This document shows, in pieces, positions 27,224 through 41,094 of a stretch of DNA of 64,000 bases. A program made the translations under genes and the position numbers. The stretch is taken from assembly GCA_026413225.1 (NCBI GenBank), contig CM048591.1, positions 4,789,001 to 4,853,000 of the forward strand, given 5' to 3'. The notes under the pieces were generated by a model, which was not told the DNA's origin, made no database searches, and worked only from the letters and a program-made list of their open reading frames with translations. The DNA is from Otis tarda (Eukaryota; Chordata; Aves; Otidiformes; Otididae). Each line of letters begins with the position of its first letter. Position 1 is the stretch's first letter.

Positions 27224-28730
27224 TATATACAGATCAAGAAAGAAATGTCCAATCTTCTGTGCCAAAGACAAACAGAAAAGAGGTGCAAGTTCACTTTTGT
27301 CTGTGGTAGGAAAGATATTTCTCAAAAAACACTTTAGCATCTTTTGCTTGATCATAGCTACATGAAAATGGAGAAAGTGGTGAAGTTAGTTTTATCTGTT
27401 CTGGACAGACTGCTCTGACCCTGACACACTGGAGACAAAATATCTGACTATTAGTGCGTAAGTGTTGAAGGCAAGAGATGTGTGGATACCTCACAAGAAA
27501 TTTGACTTTCATTTTGGAAAAAATGTGCCATATCTCTGAGTTAAGAATAATTAATACCAGAGTGGATTTTGTACATGTACTGTTTAGAAAAATCTTACTG
27601 TCTGTGGCTTAAAGCAGATAAGATAATAGTCTGTCTCGAAGGCACACATAAAATTTTAATCTACAAGTGGAAGATAAACAGTCTTCAATAGGCGATATTT
27701 TCCTTAACTTTAAAAAGTTCAGCATTTCTGCCGGTTTGACACTCAGGACTTGCTTTGACTTTCAAGTCTCTGTTCTTGTTCTGGCTCATGGTCTAGGAAC
27801 GTCCTGTCCTCCATATCAATAACCATGGCATGATTTCCACGTCAGTGTGATGCTGTTTTATTAGGCCAAGTGAGCTGTGATGTGTGTTTCAGTAGTGTGG
27901 AAATTTCAAAGACTACTGTATTGAAGAACATTGACTCTGAAGGTGTAAACCGTTTTACCCTGTGGTCTTTTGAGAGGTTTTGGTGAGAGAAAGTGAAAAA
28001 AATCAGCTGACCACCTTTCTTCTGGATTTTTGGTTTAAGGAAAGTACTTGTTTTCCCCTGTGAAGTACTAGTGTGGAGCATTGCCATACACAAGCCCTTT
28101 CAAACATCCAACAGGAGCATTTCTTGTGGAAGAAAAAGTCACTCCAGATTAGCTTGTACACATAGCTGCTTTCTTTCCCTGAGGAAAATAAAATATAGTG
28201 GTTTGGTGTGGTTCAAAGGATCTGAAGAATTTATCTTGAAGACACTCCTTTATGAAAAGTTTCTTCCTTTATCCAATAAAACAGTTTTCATGACAGCAGA
28301 GCCACCTCCGTCCCCTGCACTAGCCCTCTTCTCGGATTACAACATTTAAAAAAAAAAGAAAAAAAGATGGGGGAAAGAGTGACTTATACTGCCTCCTTGT
28401 GTGATTCAAGTCTCATGACAAAATCATTCCTTCACAGCTGTAATGGATTTTGCTTTTTCAGTGCTTTACCTCAAAATTCTTGCCTGCATCACAAACTGTG
28501 CAAAACTGTGCATGTGCTTCTTCACGACTTTCAGACAACTGAGAATCCCCCATTTCTCCTCAGAAAGTACATACTAGGAATTAAAACGTTCCTTACACAC
28601 AACGAATTCAAACATGCCATCCAAAGATGTGGCATGGCACCATTTTCGCAGCTATGGAATGAACAGTAACAACGTCCTTTCTTTGTGTTTTTTTTTTTGT
28701 ACCTTCAATATACTTTAAGGAGGTCGGTCA

Positions 28731-28873
28731 AACAAAAGAAAAAGAAAAGAAAAGAAAACTAAAAAAACAAAAAGAAAACCAAAAAGAAAAAGAAAGTGGA
28801 AAAGGAAAAGGAAAAGCAAAAAATAAAATAAAGAAAAAAAAAAGAAAAAAAAAGAAAAAAAAAAAGAAAAAAA
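28731..28873. repeat. Long A-rich purine tract, (AAAAG)n type
   Basis: About 140 bp in which the plus strand is almost only A and G, mostly A-runs broken by single G. A stretch of GGAAAA repeats lies near 28800. It is one of the longest low-complexity blocks in the window and a likely length-variable locus. It could be a decayed poly-A source, but no retroposed body precedes it that I can see. Confidence 0.85.
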
Positions 28874-31800
28874 TATTTAATTTCCCAGATAATTTTTATT
28901 CAGCTATACTAGAGCCTCAGTGCCCACTGATCTGCACTATTTTGAAGGCCTGAGGGTGTGCTTTGGCTTTGTACAAATGTCAAGACTGTTTTCAAGAGTT
29001 ATTGACAGGACCAAAGAAGGATAACTAGATACAGATAGAGTAGAAACAAACCTATCCAAAGTTTCCATAAAGTTTAGTCAGTTTGTGTTACTACAATGTT
29101 GTAGTTGCTAGCGCAAAATACCTTACATAGGAGCTTTAACTGAAACTGAGGTTTACCATAAACCTATTTCTAAAGCACCCTCTCCTCAGAAGAAGAAACA
29201 AAGAGTTCCCAGACCCTTGTATGTCATGACAAGTAGAAGCGTCTCACTAACCTCTGCCACCAAAGCCAAGATAAACAAAGGTCTGTAACTATTTTTCATT
29301 GGGGTCTGAAAACAACCCAAACTCAGCTATAGCTGAAGGATTTACGCCATGGGTAAAATATTTCCCTTAGCTCATATGTTTCTCTGGATTATACTTAGCA
29401 ACTGTCTTGTGAGTCCCTGTTCCTTCTCTTCTCTATATGACCCCAAGCTGGTTTCCAGAGATACCAGTGGGTTCTGTCTGACTTTGGTGCACGGTTCCTG
29501 CTCCTTGACAGGGATCCTAGCCCAGGACCAAGCTCTTCTTTCTGCTCAGATGGGCTTCTTATGCCAAGAGAAGTCACATAATTGTTTTATAACAGTTTTG
29601 TCAGCCAGCTATTTCATTAAAGAATAAAAACCATTTCACACTATCTCTGCAGAAAAGAATTTTCCGTGAGGACAACATTAACCTAGATAAAGAAACCAGA
29701 ACAGAACTTCAAAAATTCACTTTACTTTATGTTTTTGCTTGATTTTTTTTGTTTGTTTTGACACAATTTCTTGGTAGGGAAATAGCAGTTCTAATATCAT
29801 TCCTAGTGTTACAACATGGCATACTAAGAGCCGTAGTTTGCAAACTGACGTACCACAGCATACTGTGAAATAATATAAGCAGAAAAGGCTTGTATTAACA
29901 TGCTTGTTGTTGACTGAAAATCTCATTTTTCTAGATCAAAAAATCTCTTGCTAATGTAGGAATTAAGCTGTGACACTTTGAGCAAGAAAATGAATATTCA
30001 GTTTGTTTAGTAATTAGGGAAATAGATGGTTTTTATGTTCAAGGAAAATAAAAGTATACTTGAAAAGGCATTGGCATATGTAAGTTGAGCATCTTCGGTC
30101 AACTGCTGAACTCTACATTACACAACCATTCCTCCTACAGTTCATGAGAAGGATTTGGAGCTGCTCCACTGTTCAGAAAATAAATATCCTCACCCTTATT
30201 ACAGGTGAGGGAAATTGGCTTTTCTTGTTTTGGAACTTTTAATGCATCACACATTCAATACTCACATGATAAAATTATATCAGTATTCCTGAAGTCGTCA
30301 GTCACCCCTGGAGCATCCCTGGGTGAGACCCCTCAGGGGGATGTGGGACCTGGTGAATTTTGTGCTTTTCTCTCAGTAGCAGAGAGCAGGGGACCTAAAG
30401 GTTGCCTGCTACAATCATGTTTAAGAAACTTTGGTGTAAAAGCACATTTGTATCTGGTAGGGGAGCTAGGATGTGAGTGTTTTAATCCTTGTCTGTAATG
30501 CATATAAAGAGTACTCCCACCTCTCCCTCAAAGAAAAGTAACCATAACGGCAGTGTCCAGGGCTCTGACCCTGTCAGTTAACACTGATTTGAGAATGCTA
30601 CTGGATCTTGATGCTTGGTGGTTTAGGGGAAGGGTCCAACACCTGGATTTCCCTTCAAAACCCTGCTGAGTAATTCCCTTAGGGTCAGCGTGGGCTGTAG
30701 GGATCATAAGAGCAAGAAGTTGGTCAGATATAGAAGCTGAGTTGTCTGCACGAGTTTTTTGAGTATTTAAATGTCACCTAAATTCTTTGCAAGGTACCTC
30801 CTTCTCTTCTTGGCTCATCTTACAGAAATTTTAGTATTCTGAATCTAAACCAGAAACAAAAATGTGTCTTTTTTTTTTTTTTTTTTCCAAGAAGCAGAAT
30901 TTATGTAATACCTCTGCTCATCAATAAAAGCAAGACACTCTCCTCCCATCCAACATACAGTTATGGATTTTCAGGGTTTTGTTTTTCTGGAAAAGTAAGA
31001 AAACAGAAACAATAACTCTATGTGCCTTCCTCCAGCTGGTAGAATTCTATTTCCTTTAATGCTGGATACTTCTTAGTAATTCAGGATTTGGAGCCTTCCC
31101 AGTACCTCAGGCCTGGAAGGACCATGTGGGGCTGAATAGTCTGAATGGAGTCTGAAGGAGCTGATACTGTGGTGTCATCACAAACACCAAATAGCTATTT
31201 ATTACTAATTTTCTGCAGAGTGTGAAGTCTCTTTGCACAGAGAAAGTCTGCTGACTTCTGCAACCCTGGATGGCACATGCAAAGACAGTGCTGAGGCCCA
31301 ATGTCTACAGAATAAGCTGCAGATATCTTCTGAAAAACCCCATGAATCTCCCCGGGAGGTGATTTCTCTTTTAAATTGAGGACTTCCTGAGCCAGATGCT
31401 GTGGTTAACTCCCTGCTATCTCAGTTGTCTATGTCTGCTATGTGTGACAAGGCAACGTGGTCTGCCGTGAAGTGGAGGATGTTCTGGTCCTGGAACCACC
31501 CCATTGCAGGACAGATACCCTCTGAAGGTGTAAGCTCACAGAAGGTCAATTGTGTGAGTCCACTACTGCATGGATAGAATTTGACCATGGAAAGGCCACA
31601 GCTCACATTTTGTCACTGGGGTTGGGGTTTCATCCAACATTTTATAGAGCAGCCCCTCTGGGCTGTCTGTTCCTGCTGATATACTGAGGCCCCTACCTCT
31701 TTTTTCCCTGTTGTGGTTTTTAAGGGCTCCAAGGGAACAATTCCCCAGCCTGCTAAAATAAACAAGTATGTCTCTTGGATTGTAAAAATGCTGAATCAAT

Positions 31801-31940
31801 TACTGAGACTGTCTGGGAATCTTAAATGAGTCTTTTAAAATACATTGTCAGATCTGTTCAGGAAGACGTAAGGGAAAGCAAATCTTTACTTGCAGTTAGC
31901 CCAGTGAGAAAATGTCTTCCCACACAACTCCTCAAATCTC

Positions 31941-31981
31941 TGCCTCTCTCTTTTTTTTTTTTTTTCCCCTCTCTCTCTCTC
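31941..31981. repeat. Poly-T followed by (CT)n
   Basis: A CTCTCTC start, 15 T, CCCC and then (CT)n make a pure pyrimidine tract of about 41 bp. Confidence 0.85.
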
Positions 31982-32920
31982 AAATAGTGACACATTTTAG
32001 GAACTAACAACCTGAACAGCCATAAACTATGGCAGTAACTTCCACCCACACACCTCATTAGGCCTTTAACACGTTTTCCTTTGCCTTTCCCCAGCACTAC
32101 TAAGCAGCACAACTATGAAGTTGCCCTTTCACATTAAAAAAAATTGGAAGCAGTCAGTAGTTTTTATGATCTATAATTTGGTAATTATATGGTCTATCAC
32201 TTACTGGACACTGGTCTGTCTGGTCATTTCTGGTTTGGGTCTGTCCAGCAACCGTTAATCATCAAGGAGTCCTCAACAGCTCATATGTCTCGTCTGTCCA
32301 CGGAATCCCTTCAGTTCTGCAGTCTTATTTTTTTCTTTCACTTTTTTAAGTGTGAATGAAGAAACTATGACTTGCTCAGTGGAAACATCGATATTACATC
32401 CTGTCACAAGCTCAGAAGACCTGGTTCTGTATTTTATCCCAGGCTTATGCTACTGAAAATTTGCAGTTGTCCACTTGGCATTATCCTGAATTTGGCTCAA
32501 TGGTGTGTCCAAGCTATTTGACAGGCTGCTACTTGCACAGGAGTTTTGGTGAATATTTACAAAAGCACATGTGAGAGTTAGCTTGATTTCATTGAGTTTT
32601 ACCAGCACTTGAGTGCTGACCTGTCCTTCCAATGTCCTGCATTTTCCTAACTACTTATCTCCAGACATTTTGGGCCATGTTCTTATTTTCTGGAGCTAAT
32701 TCTCTTTATGCACCTTTTCCTAAAGAACGATCTCATGTGCTAAGAAAAGACTTTGTAGACAAATTTCCCAATACTTCACGCCATTTTAATATGGTCTGTG
32801 AAGAAGAGCACATACTCCAAAAGACGTAACACTTCCTTAGTTCATTGGTAAGATGAGGTTTAGCTGGTACTGATTTTGGAAAATGAATACAAAGAAAACT
32901 AAATATATAACATTAGGAAC

Positions 32921-32965
32921 CTAAGGAGTTAAAGGAGTTAAGGAGTTTAACACTTAAGGAGTTAA
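32921..32965. repeat. Short GGAGTTAA tandem repeat
   Basis: Four copies of AAGGAGTT-like units occur within 45 bp, irregularly spaced at 9, 9 and about 16 bp. Confidence 0.75.
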
Positions 32966-35892
32966 ACAAGTATAACTGAAGCTGACTGCGGCAGGTATTT
33001 AATAAATATTTGACTTAGGAAAATATAAGTTAAACAATAAAAAAAGATTGAAAGAGTTAAATTCTGTGAAACTCCCACAAAGGTAAGTGGTGTGGTAATG
33101 CTAATGTTTGTTCTTGGGGCTAAGACTATAGCTGTTCTGATAGTTAGGCAGCAGTTATCGCACAAATAACAATAATAAGCGTAATAAGAATATGCACATA
33201 TATGTATTTATTTTCAAGAGACAATGCTGATTTTTGATTTTTTTTTTTGTACACAGGCATGTTTTTTTTTTTTTTGTATTTTCCAGAAGAAGTGAAAACA
33301 CAGAAGGATGAAGGCATAAGGGCCAACATACCAGCATGGAGTGTAGGAGAGTACAGTTTCCTTACGTAGCTGCCTAGCATCCTACCCTGATAACATGGTG
33401 AGCTAGATTCATTTGGTGAACTTCTGCTCCTGCAGATGGATGGAATAACGTAGGCGTGGCTTAAAATTAGTTATTACAGTGATTAAATCTAAGGCTTTCT
33501 TGTAAATCAAGCCTTAGTTTTCTTTATACAAAAGTTCCCTGCCTCTCGTATAGCGCAAATGTTGTTGAGGCTTTCTTTAGTGCATTTAAAAGGCAAAGAC
33601 ATAGGTACTGCCTGACAAAGACTTTGTTCTGTGAGTACAGGGGTGCCCACCTGATTTCAGCTCTCTTCAGGAAAGGAAAAGATATGTTCTGGTAAGCAAG
33701 TAGGAAACCATCAAAGGAACCTTATTGCCTTGTCCTCCTAATCCAACTATACAACTAAGACGTGGATTCTGATGGTTGCTCAAGTCGGATGCAATGCTGT
33801 TGGTTTTTGCCATGCCATTTACTTCAAGGCTTTCTTTGCTTCAGAGCTGAAAACACATCCATTCCACTTTGACTACCAAGTATAAGAGATCCCAACATTC
33901 TTCCATTGTCCTTCCTGTCACTTCCCTTAGCCTCTTGTTTAGAAATGGATGATCAAGCATTAAAATAATAAGAAAGTGTCTGATTTCCTTTAAATCTGCT
34001 TTTAATTATACAGATGCAAATGCCAAAAGCATGTTTTGTTTTCTCTAAAGCAGAGTAATTGATACCTGTCTCCAGGTTTACGCAAGCTGGGGAATTAGGG
34101 TTGGGCTCTCATGCTGCTCAAGTATAATTGAAGTAGGTGGAGCTTTTAATGTAAATATATATAGATACTTTAAAATCTCCTTCTGCTTGCCATGATTTGT
34201 AGCAGTAAAACAAAACTCTGGTGTTTGCAAACTGTTGTGACAACCTCCACAGAGCTTCAGGAAAGAACAAGGGATGCGGGAGGGCAAGTACTTGAGGAGG
34301 TGTCAACAAATCAGGGTATATGAACACGACTTGAATGTTAAGCTGTAGTTTCAGTTTCTGTGTTAATTGGTGCTGGCAAAGTACAGCCCCAGTGCAATTA
34401 ACTTTTCTGCAGTGGAAGAGGAAATCTTTAAACCTCGTAAGTGCTATGCCATGCAACTCCTAAAGGTATTCAGTTATTGCAACAAAATTGTATAGCTAAC
34501 AGTACTGAGTGAAATATAGAGGTCTGAAAGTGACAACAGGGAAATCAAATACTGATAAGTTAAGTTATACAGGCTACTGCAATCTGCAGTTGACAGAGTA
34601 TGAGTATCTACTGACTTCAATGAGATTTAGTCATCTTATTGTGCTCTTCCATTAATTTAAAGTCAAAACTTAAATGAAGGAAAGGGGACAAAATGGATAT
34701 AAGTTAGAATGCTTCAGAACTCTTTCTTTCTAGTGCAAAAGTAGGATATCTTTGATAAACATAGAAGGCAATAAAAATTGAAAGGAGAAAAGAAAAACTT
34801 GTAAAACTGACAAGTGCAACAGACTATCCAGGACAAAACCTTCTAGACATGCCGGTGGATGGATAAGGACAATAGACAGTAAACAGAGCCTATGAGGAGA
34901 ATGACAGACAGAGGAAAGCCACTGACAGAACATATTAGTTACTTGTAATTATCTTAAGGGGATTTTCTTAAATTATCTGGCCCTGGACAATGTCAGAGAA
35001 GACATAATGAAGAGGAAAAAGCCACAAATCAGTTGGGTACAGAGTCAATTATTTAAAAACATATAATAGGAACAGATTGTGTTGGAAAAAAATAGAAGTG
35101 TGAAGAACTGGGACTATGACTTCTCAGATTACGCCGAAGATGTTTCACTTTCTGTCATTGGAAGCAGATCTCATGTCCAGGTGTCTTGCTCTCATCTGAT
35201 CCTGATGTGCTAGGATGACCCACTGCAAGTTACTGCATGCGTGCAAATTGATTAATGGCTCTCGCACACAAATATAAACACAAATCAAATAAGAAAGTCA
35301 CAAAGTGAGCTGCAACTTCCACATCTGTCTGTTTAATAAGCAGAAGAAGGAATTAAGATGGGTAATATTTCCCTTTGAAGTTGTGCTCTTTATTATTATT
35401 CTGCATATTACCATAGCCTTTATCTGTTCTGGTGGTAGTCCATGAGCTCACTATTGTAGATATAGTATGAAAATAGACTTAAAAGTCTATCCTTCCCTCA
35501 AGAAACTCATGTTTGCTTTTTCCTCACAGAAGGCCAGTGAGAAAGGGAACATGAACCACCCTCAAATTTTATTTTGCGCATCATCCCTCAACACAGAGTT
35601 ACCATAGACCTCTGAAACAAGGAGCTAGGCTTTCAAAAAGCCCTGTAGCCATTGGGAGGTTTTCCAAGGTCATATCAAAAACTGACAAAAGTATATGGAA
35701 AGAGGGTTAGACCCAGAAAGTACTTTCCTAACAGGAAATATATCAAAGTGGTTTTCACTGTGTGCCACAGACTCAGAAATGTGTTGATGGAGCTGCTACA
35801 AAGACCAGCAGGTAGACATACTGACAAAGAAAGATATCTACTTAGTTAGGAGCCCGAGACATCCCTGCTAAGCTCAGTAGAAACCTCCTTGA

Positions 35893-36643
35893 TGTGGGAG
35901 AAGTTGGCAGGACAAAGAAACCTTGGTAGATACAGGACAAAGAAGCTAGTAACAAACTGTTTTTTCAGCAAAATAGCATTCAGCAACAGCTATCGTGGCG
36001 AATGATGTCCTACACCTGCATGTGTCTCCACACCAAAAAGGCGTACAAAGTAACTTGGTACCTACCCAAAATGAGCTTCTCTGCAACAGCTTCCCTGAAA
36101 GAGATCTCCCGGACAGACTGGACCTTTGATGGGGACACCTGGCTGACTCCAGACTCCATGACGAAGGTAGTCTTAGAAGTGAGACTTTTCTATAGTTGAT
36201 TAGCCCACATTCTGGGAGAGGTTTGGTGCGTGTTGTACCGGTAACACTTCAGGTAATATATTTATAGGCATGCACACATGTAAAGATTCATAGCTATGTA
36301 TTTGCTTCACTAGTTGTAATTCTGTAATAACTTGTAATATATTTATAATTGCTTTACCCTTGTAAAGTATATGCTTGCTTTCATATGGGTAATAGTATAA
36401 TATACACATACACAGACATAACGCCCATATATTTTCTTTTATATGTATGTATTTGTATGTATTTGTACTTGTATTTGTATGTAATAGTAGTTTTGAAGTA
36501 ATTTGTAATAAACAAATTATGAGAAACCCAGTCTCTATGTGCTCTATTCTGCTTTATTGCAGAATCTAAAGAACCCCACCATCATGACCTTTACACACCC
36601 ATGGGTTGGGTAACCCTCGTACATAATGACCACGACTGCTACA
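35893..36643 (+). mobile_element. Candidate degraded retroviral-type LTR
   Basis: The block contrasts with its surroundings and has the order of parts expected of an LTR. It starts TGTGGGAGAAGTTGGCAGG. A GC-richer segment follows, with a GCGTACAAAG that could be a decayed GCGTATAAAA promoter box near 36040. Next come an R-like segment ending in CTCCAGACTCCATGACGAAG, an AT-rich part and TTTGTAATAAACAAATT near 36505, a possible polyadenylation signal. A GCTTTATTGCAGAATC segment and a terminal TGCTACA close the block. I find no matching target-site duplication, and the family is not certain. It might be a different old repeat. Confidence 0.4.
36439..36484. repeat. TGTATT-type microsatellite
   Basis: ATATGTATGTATTTGTATGT and further TTGTA units form an imperfect hexamer/tetramer repeat inside the candidate LTR. 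Confidence 0.75.
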
Positions 36644-36674
36644 GGTGTTATCAGCAAAACTGTTACATACAGTG

Positions 36675-36880
36675 CCAGTGTTGTGTAGAACTTTTCACTC
36701 ATAGATCTCAGAGCAACTTACTGAGGATGCCATTACTATCATTTACATGCTTCAGACAGGTAACGAAGGCATGGTAACGAAGTGACTTGTCCCTGCTGAC
36801 TATCTCACAGAGATGATAACAGAGATCAGATCTTTGGAGTCTTAGACAGAACACCACCCACTCACCAGCAACAATTATTG
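36675..36880 (+). mobile_element. Ancient MIR-like SINE relic
   Basis: ATAGATCTCAGAGCAACTTAC resembles 'AGATCTCAAAGCACTTTAC', and ATTACTATCATTTACATG resembles 'AGTATCATTATCCCCATTTTACA'. GCATGGTAACGAAGTGACTTG resembles 'GCACAGAGAAGTGACTTG'. The downstream CAGATCTTTGGAGTCTTAGAC resembles the end of the element. The same order of boxes is seen in the relic near 22.4 kb. It lies immediately after the candidate LTR. Confidence 0.6.
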
Positions 36881-39800
36881 TACACATCCAAGGTGTGATC
36901 AACCCCCAAAACTCAAACATGGGAAGGGAAAGAGGAGATGTCAAGGAATCATCTATTGCCTAAATGTCCTGTCATTGTTAAAGCTTAAATAAAGATAAAA
37001 CTGTGGTGTTGCATAGCAGTTATGAGTCCAAACTGGTGTCTATACATTGAAGTTCTACAGAAAGTTTTAATCCTGATGTGAAAGAGGTTCAAATATATCA
37101 AGCAGTTGAGGCTATTAATGTCCTTGAACTGAAATAGAGGAAACATTACAAACTAGGCAGGTAAATTGAAATCCAGGCTCCTACTCCCTCATTCATTCTC
37201 CTTTCTGCTTTTTCAGTCATACAGGTTTGATTTCAATACAACTGGAGGGAAGACCACTGAAGCAGTACATTTTACTTCAGTTCCAGCTCGTCTGTGACTG
37301 AAGCTGTTTTGAGTTAGCTCCAATTCACACCAGTCAGAATCTGCTAACCATGAACTAGTTAGAAATTATTCCACTTGAAAAATACATTTTAAAATTAAAA
37401 GTCCATATGATGATGGCGTCACTGGAGATTACAGACCCCACCAGGAAGGGACTTCAGGCTGCTTTTCCCTGGTCCTCTGTCACAGTTCAGCCAACTTTTT
37501 TTTTTTTGTTCTCAGTAGTGCCACCTGTACCACTGCTGGCTTAATTTAAGGAATTTAAGAGAAACTGAGCAGTTGAGCTCAGATCCCAGTTGTATCAGAG
37601 CAAAAGTAAAGAGAGTGGGAGTATAATGACCAAAGGGGTTCACAGGTTTTCAGCCATGTGCACTACTGAAAATATATTTAGCACAGAAGCAGAACACATA
37701 TAATTCTATATATTGAGGTACATGAGGCTGACTGAGAGGGAAGCTGCGACACAGAGCCCTGGTAGGCTGGGAGTAACAGCAATAACACCAGAGTCCTCCA
37801 ACACAACAGAATCACAGATTTTTTTCAAGGCCAGTGCCTGGAGGTGGTGGCAGTGGGATTCAATTTGGTTTTTACCCCATTCATCTCTGGCTTAGATTTA
37901 ATAAAGAATTTGAATGATTACTCCAATTAAGTTCTAATATGAGGAAAAATAGAGGTTTGAATTGGTTTTCACTTTTGATTTCCGGTTCAGTTGGGTGCAA
38001 TTGGTTTGCCATTCTTGAGTCTCACTTGAACATCTTACTAGATGAAGACAAGATGAGGCACCTCAAGTTCATGCTGCATGTAAGACTTTGATTCTAACTG
38101 GCCATTGAGCAGCACATTGAGCCATTGTTAGGGTCTGGTAGTGCTTTGAGACAAGTGCCTGAGCACAGCCTGAGCCATTGTAACTCTAGTGAGGGGTATT
38201 GTAGTGTCTGGTAGACATAAACACAGAAGAAGGAAAATGGGACAGGATCTTACCTGCACTTAATTTCTCACTCTGGGATGAGTCCTTCTTGGGTTTGTGG
38301 GACAGCATCGAGAAGTGTCTTTCTGTGGCAGCTCATTCAGTGAAATCATTGAGAAAACTAGGCATGGAAACTAAGACACTCAACACCAAGCCCATTCGGT
38401 AGGATTTCTGACAGTTTGCTGTGGGTCTACCCTGTGTTGCTGCTTTATGCAAGCTGGTTAAGGAGGAAAAGCCTTTCTCACCACAGCTGAGTCTCATGCC
38501 ATCATGTTATCCAGCTGCTCCAGGCCAAATGTCTCAACCACGTGGCATTTCTGCCTCTAGTTCTCCTCAGTGCTTTCCTGCATTCTTCCACTTTTTATTT
38601 CCAACTTCCACAGCATTGTTTACTGCATTGCCGATGCCAAATAGGATTAAACCTGATAAAGAGAAGCAGATGCATTACATCTGGCAGAAAGCAAAAGATC
38701 AGCGTTTGGCACAAGGGTTTATTGTTTGTGACAAGGCTTTGGAATATAATTAATTTTGCAAAGCCATGCCAATGAATGCCATTCAAACTCACCAGATGTG
38801 CCAGGGAGGGAGATGCCAACTCTTTTTCCAAGAGGACGGCTTGATGCCTGCTGACTCTCATTTGTGCAGCTCCATGGGTGTCGAATAAAATAATGTCTCT
38901 TTGGATAGCAACAAAGAACAGGCTATTCTCTGCAGAGCTGCCGCATATCCAGTGACAAAAGGGGCTTTTCTTTTGGTGATGGTGTAGTTTTTCTGGGTGA
39001 ATATACTTTTATTTATTTATTTATTTAGACTCTTTGTCTACATTCGAATTCTGCACAAAACCAGCATTGATCTGAAGTCACAAGCAGTCAAACACAGAGA
39101 CACATGCTGACTAAAGAATCTGTACATCCACACAAGTAATTGCTCATGCAGAATGGGAAACATGAGAAAAAAATGCAATTTCCTTATAATATGGCTTTAT
39201 ATCCAATTTTTGCTCACTGGGAAAACTTCTCCAGATGCACATCTTGCTTCTGGCAAGGGGGAAAGTGTGATTATTTTTTTTTCCTTTCCCCAGTAAACTT
39301 CACTACAGCACAGACGGAATAACACAGGGCACAATATGCAATAACAGGCAGCTGTTAGCATTTCATTTTACTGGGATTTAAAGTTTCTGTAAAGCTGACA
39401 GCAGAGGTGACAGGCTTTAAATGGGGCAGGTAGTTTATTCCTGCCAAACAGTTGCTGCTGTTAACATAAAGCCTATCTTCTGCACTTGGCTCTGGATGTC
39501 TGCGGGAGAAAGCTGGGGGAACCAGGTCAAGATAAAGCTGGCTGGGAGAAACAGGCACCACACTGAAAAAGGTAGACTCCAAGAAACTTAAGTCCTTTAT
39601 AACGTGAAGAAGTTATTTCCAAATAAACTCAATTTTAGCACATTAGCATAATTTTTATAGCACAGCTGATGCTTCTGGCCTGCCAATCTTCTGCCTCCTG
39701 CACACATCTCCTGCTTTACGCTCCCGCACAGCAACTGTGAGCTTCTGCCAAAGGGATGTTTGACATGAGTGGAGCCAGGGAGGCAGCAGGGATGGCAAAG

Positions 39801-41094
39801 CAGCTCTCCCCTTGCTTCCCTCCCCATCCCCTACATGTCTCCTGAGGTACACCACAACTATAGGACCAGCTTTGCTGAACATCAGCGCGTGACACTGCAT
39901 ATAGATCTGCAGGTTTCTTCCTGTTCTTCCATTTTCCACACCAAAGAGATAACAAAGATATCCTTTCCCACTATTAGGAGTTACAGTAAGTTTAGAGGAT
40001 CTTTAGGACAGAGAAATATCTTCAGGGCAGGTAACATTGAGGGTAAGCGACAAAACAGTCATAGGGCTGGAAAAAACTCCAGACTGTGGTGACATGTCCA
40101 GGGCTGAGTAAGTTAACTCCTAGCTATGAGACCTTCCCACATAACTGCCTTGTGTTACTGCCCTATCCCAAACTCATACTTGCAGTAGGAGGTACATGCC
40201 TCCACCTCATTCTTCCCCACCAGGTTCAAACCTCACCAGTTATTATTAAGACATTGAGTAGGTAGACACAAGTTACAGTTTAAGCCACATTAATATTATA
40301 TAGTGAATTATTCCTCTCTAGTGAACACACTGGCCATAATCCAGAAGCGAGAAGGGACAGGAAACCAATCTATCTTCCATCATCAAATGTATGCAAAATG
40401 AGATAAGGATTTTTGTACTTTCTAGACACAACATGGGAGACCAGCTCTTCAGTATCTATTTCTTTGCACATGATGGTATTTTGATAATTAAAGATGTTTT
40501 CTTTCCTTGAGCACTTTTTCAATCAGCAGAACTGACGGTACCAGTGTTATTCTACTCCCAGTCTCCCATTGGCCCTCTACAGGCTCTTTCCAGTCCCTGA
40601 AAACCCTGCTTCAGCCTCCAGCCAAAACTTGGCAGCTCTGTATTCTACAAGATATGTTTCCCCTAGACTAATTTTCAGAGAGGCTTTATCAATTTTAATT
40701 AAAATGCTGCCATCTCTCTTGGTGTTTGCTGCTTGGAGTACATGTGAGCCGCAAAACATAACTCATCTTTTGCAACATGGAAGTGTGAAGTGAAATCTGA
40801 TGCCTTGTGAAGACAGTGCTAATGAAATTAATGATGTCTGATAATTTCTTTAATGTTTTAGAGTCTATTTCTTTGATCTAGTCATTGTTTATTTGAGATC
40901 TCTCCTCTGAAAATATTAGCATGAGCTGATTTTGCTGAAGGAAAGAGTTCCACTGAAATTAGAGGCACGATCAGATTTACTCAAAAAAAAAAAGCAAGCA
41001 TGATACTTGAACATACAAAAAACAATATGCCATTTTCAAATTACATAGATCTTCAGCCACGGTACTGTCACCATTTTGGGGCCTTAGACTTCAA
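36881..41094. other. Unique non-coding stretch
   Basis: No gene or clear transposon was recognised. Simple sequence includes a 12-T run near 37497 and a (TTTA)n run listed separately. The longest frame, a 110-codon plus-strand frame at 38421-38753, shows no family signature. Confidence 0.55.
39008..39027. repeat. (TTTA)n microsatellite
   Basis: Five TTTA/ATTT units in a row. Confidence 0.85.

Larger units (their letters stand above)
27224..35892. other. Unique AT-rich non-coding stretch
   Basis: Over 8 kb with no gene I can recognise. The simple-sequence blocks at 28.7-28.9, 31.95 and 32.9 kb are listed separately. Short frames occur on both strands without known motifs. Confidence 0.55.

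Noticed and set aside
38421-38753. 110-codon plus-strand frame
   Set aside because: No motif, no splice or promoter context, and a second frame overlaps it. Probably chance.
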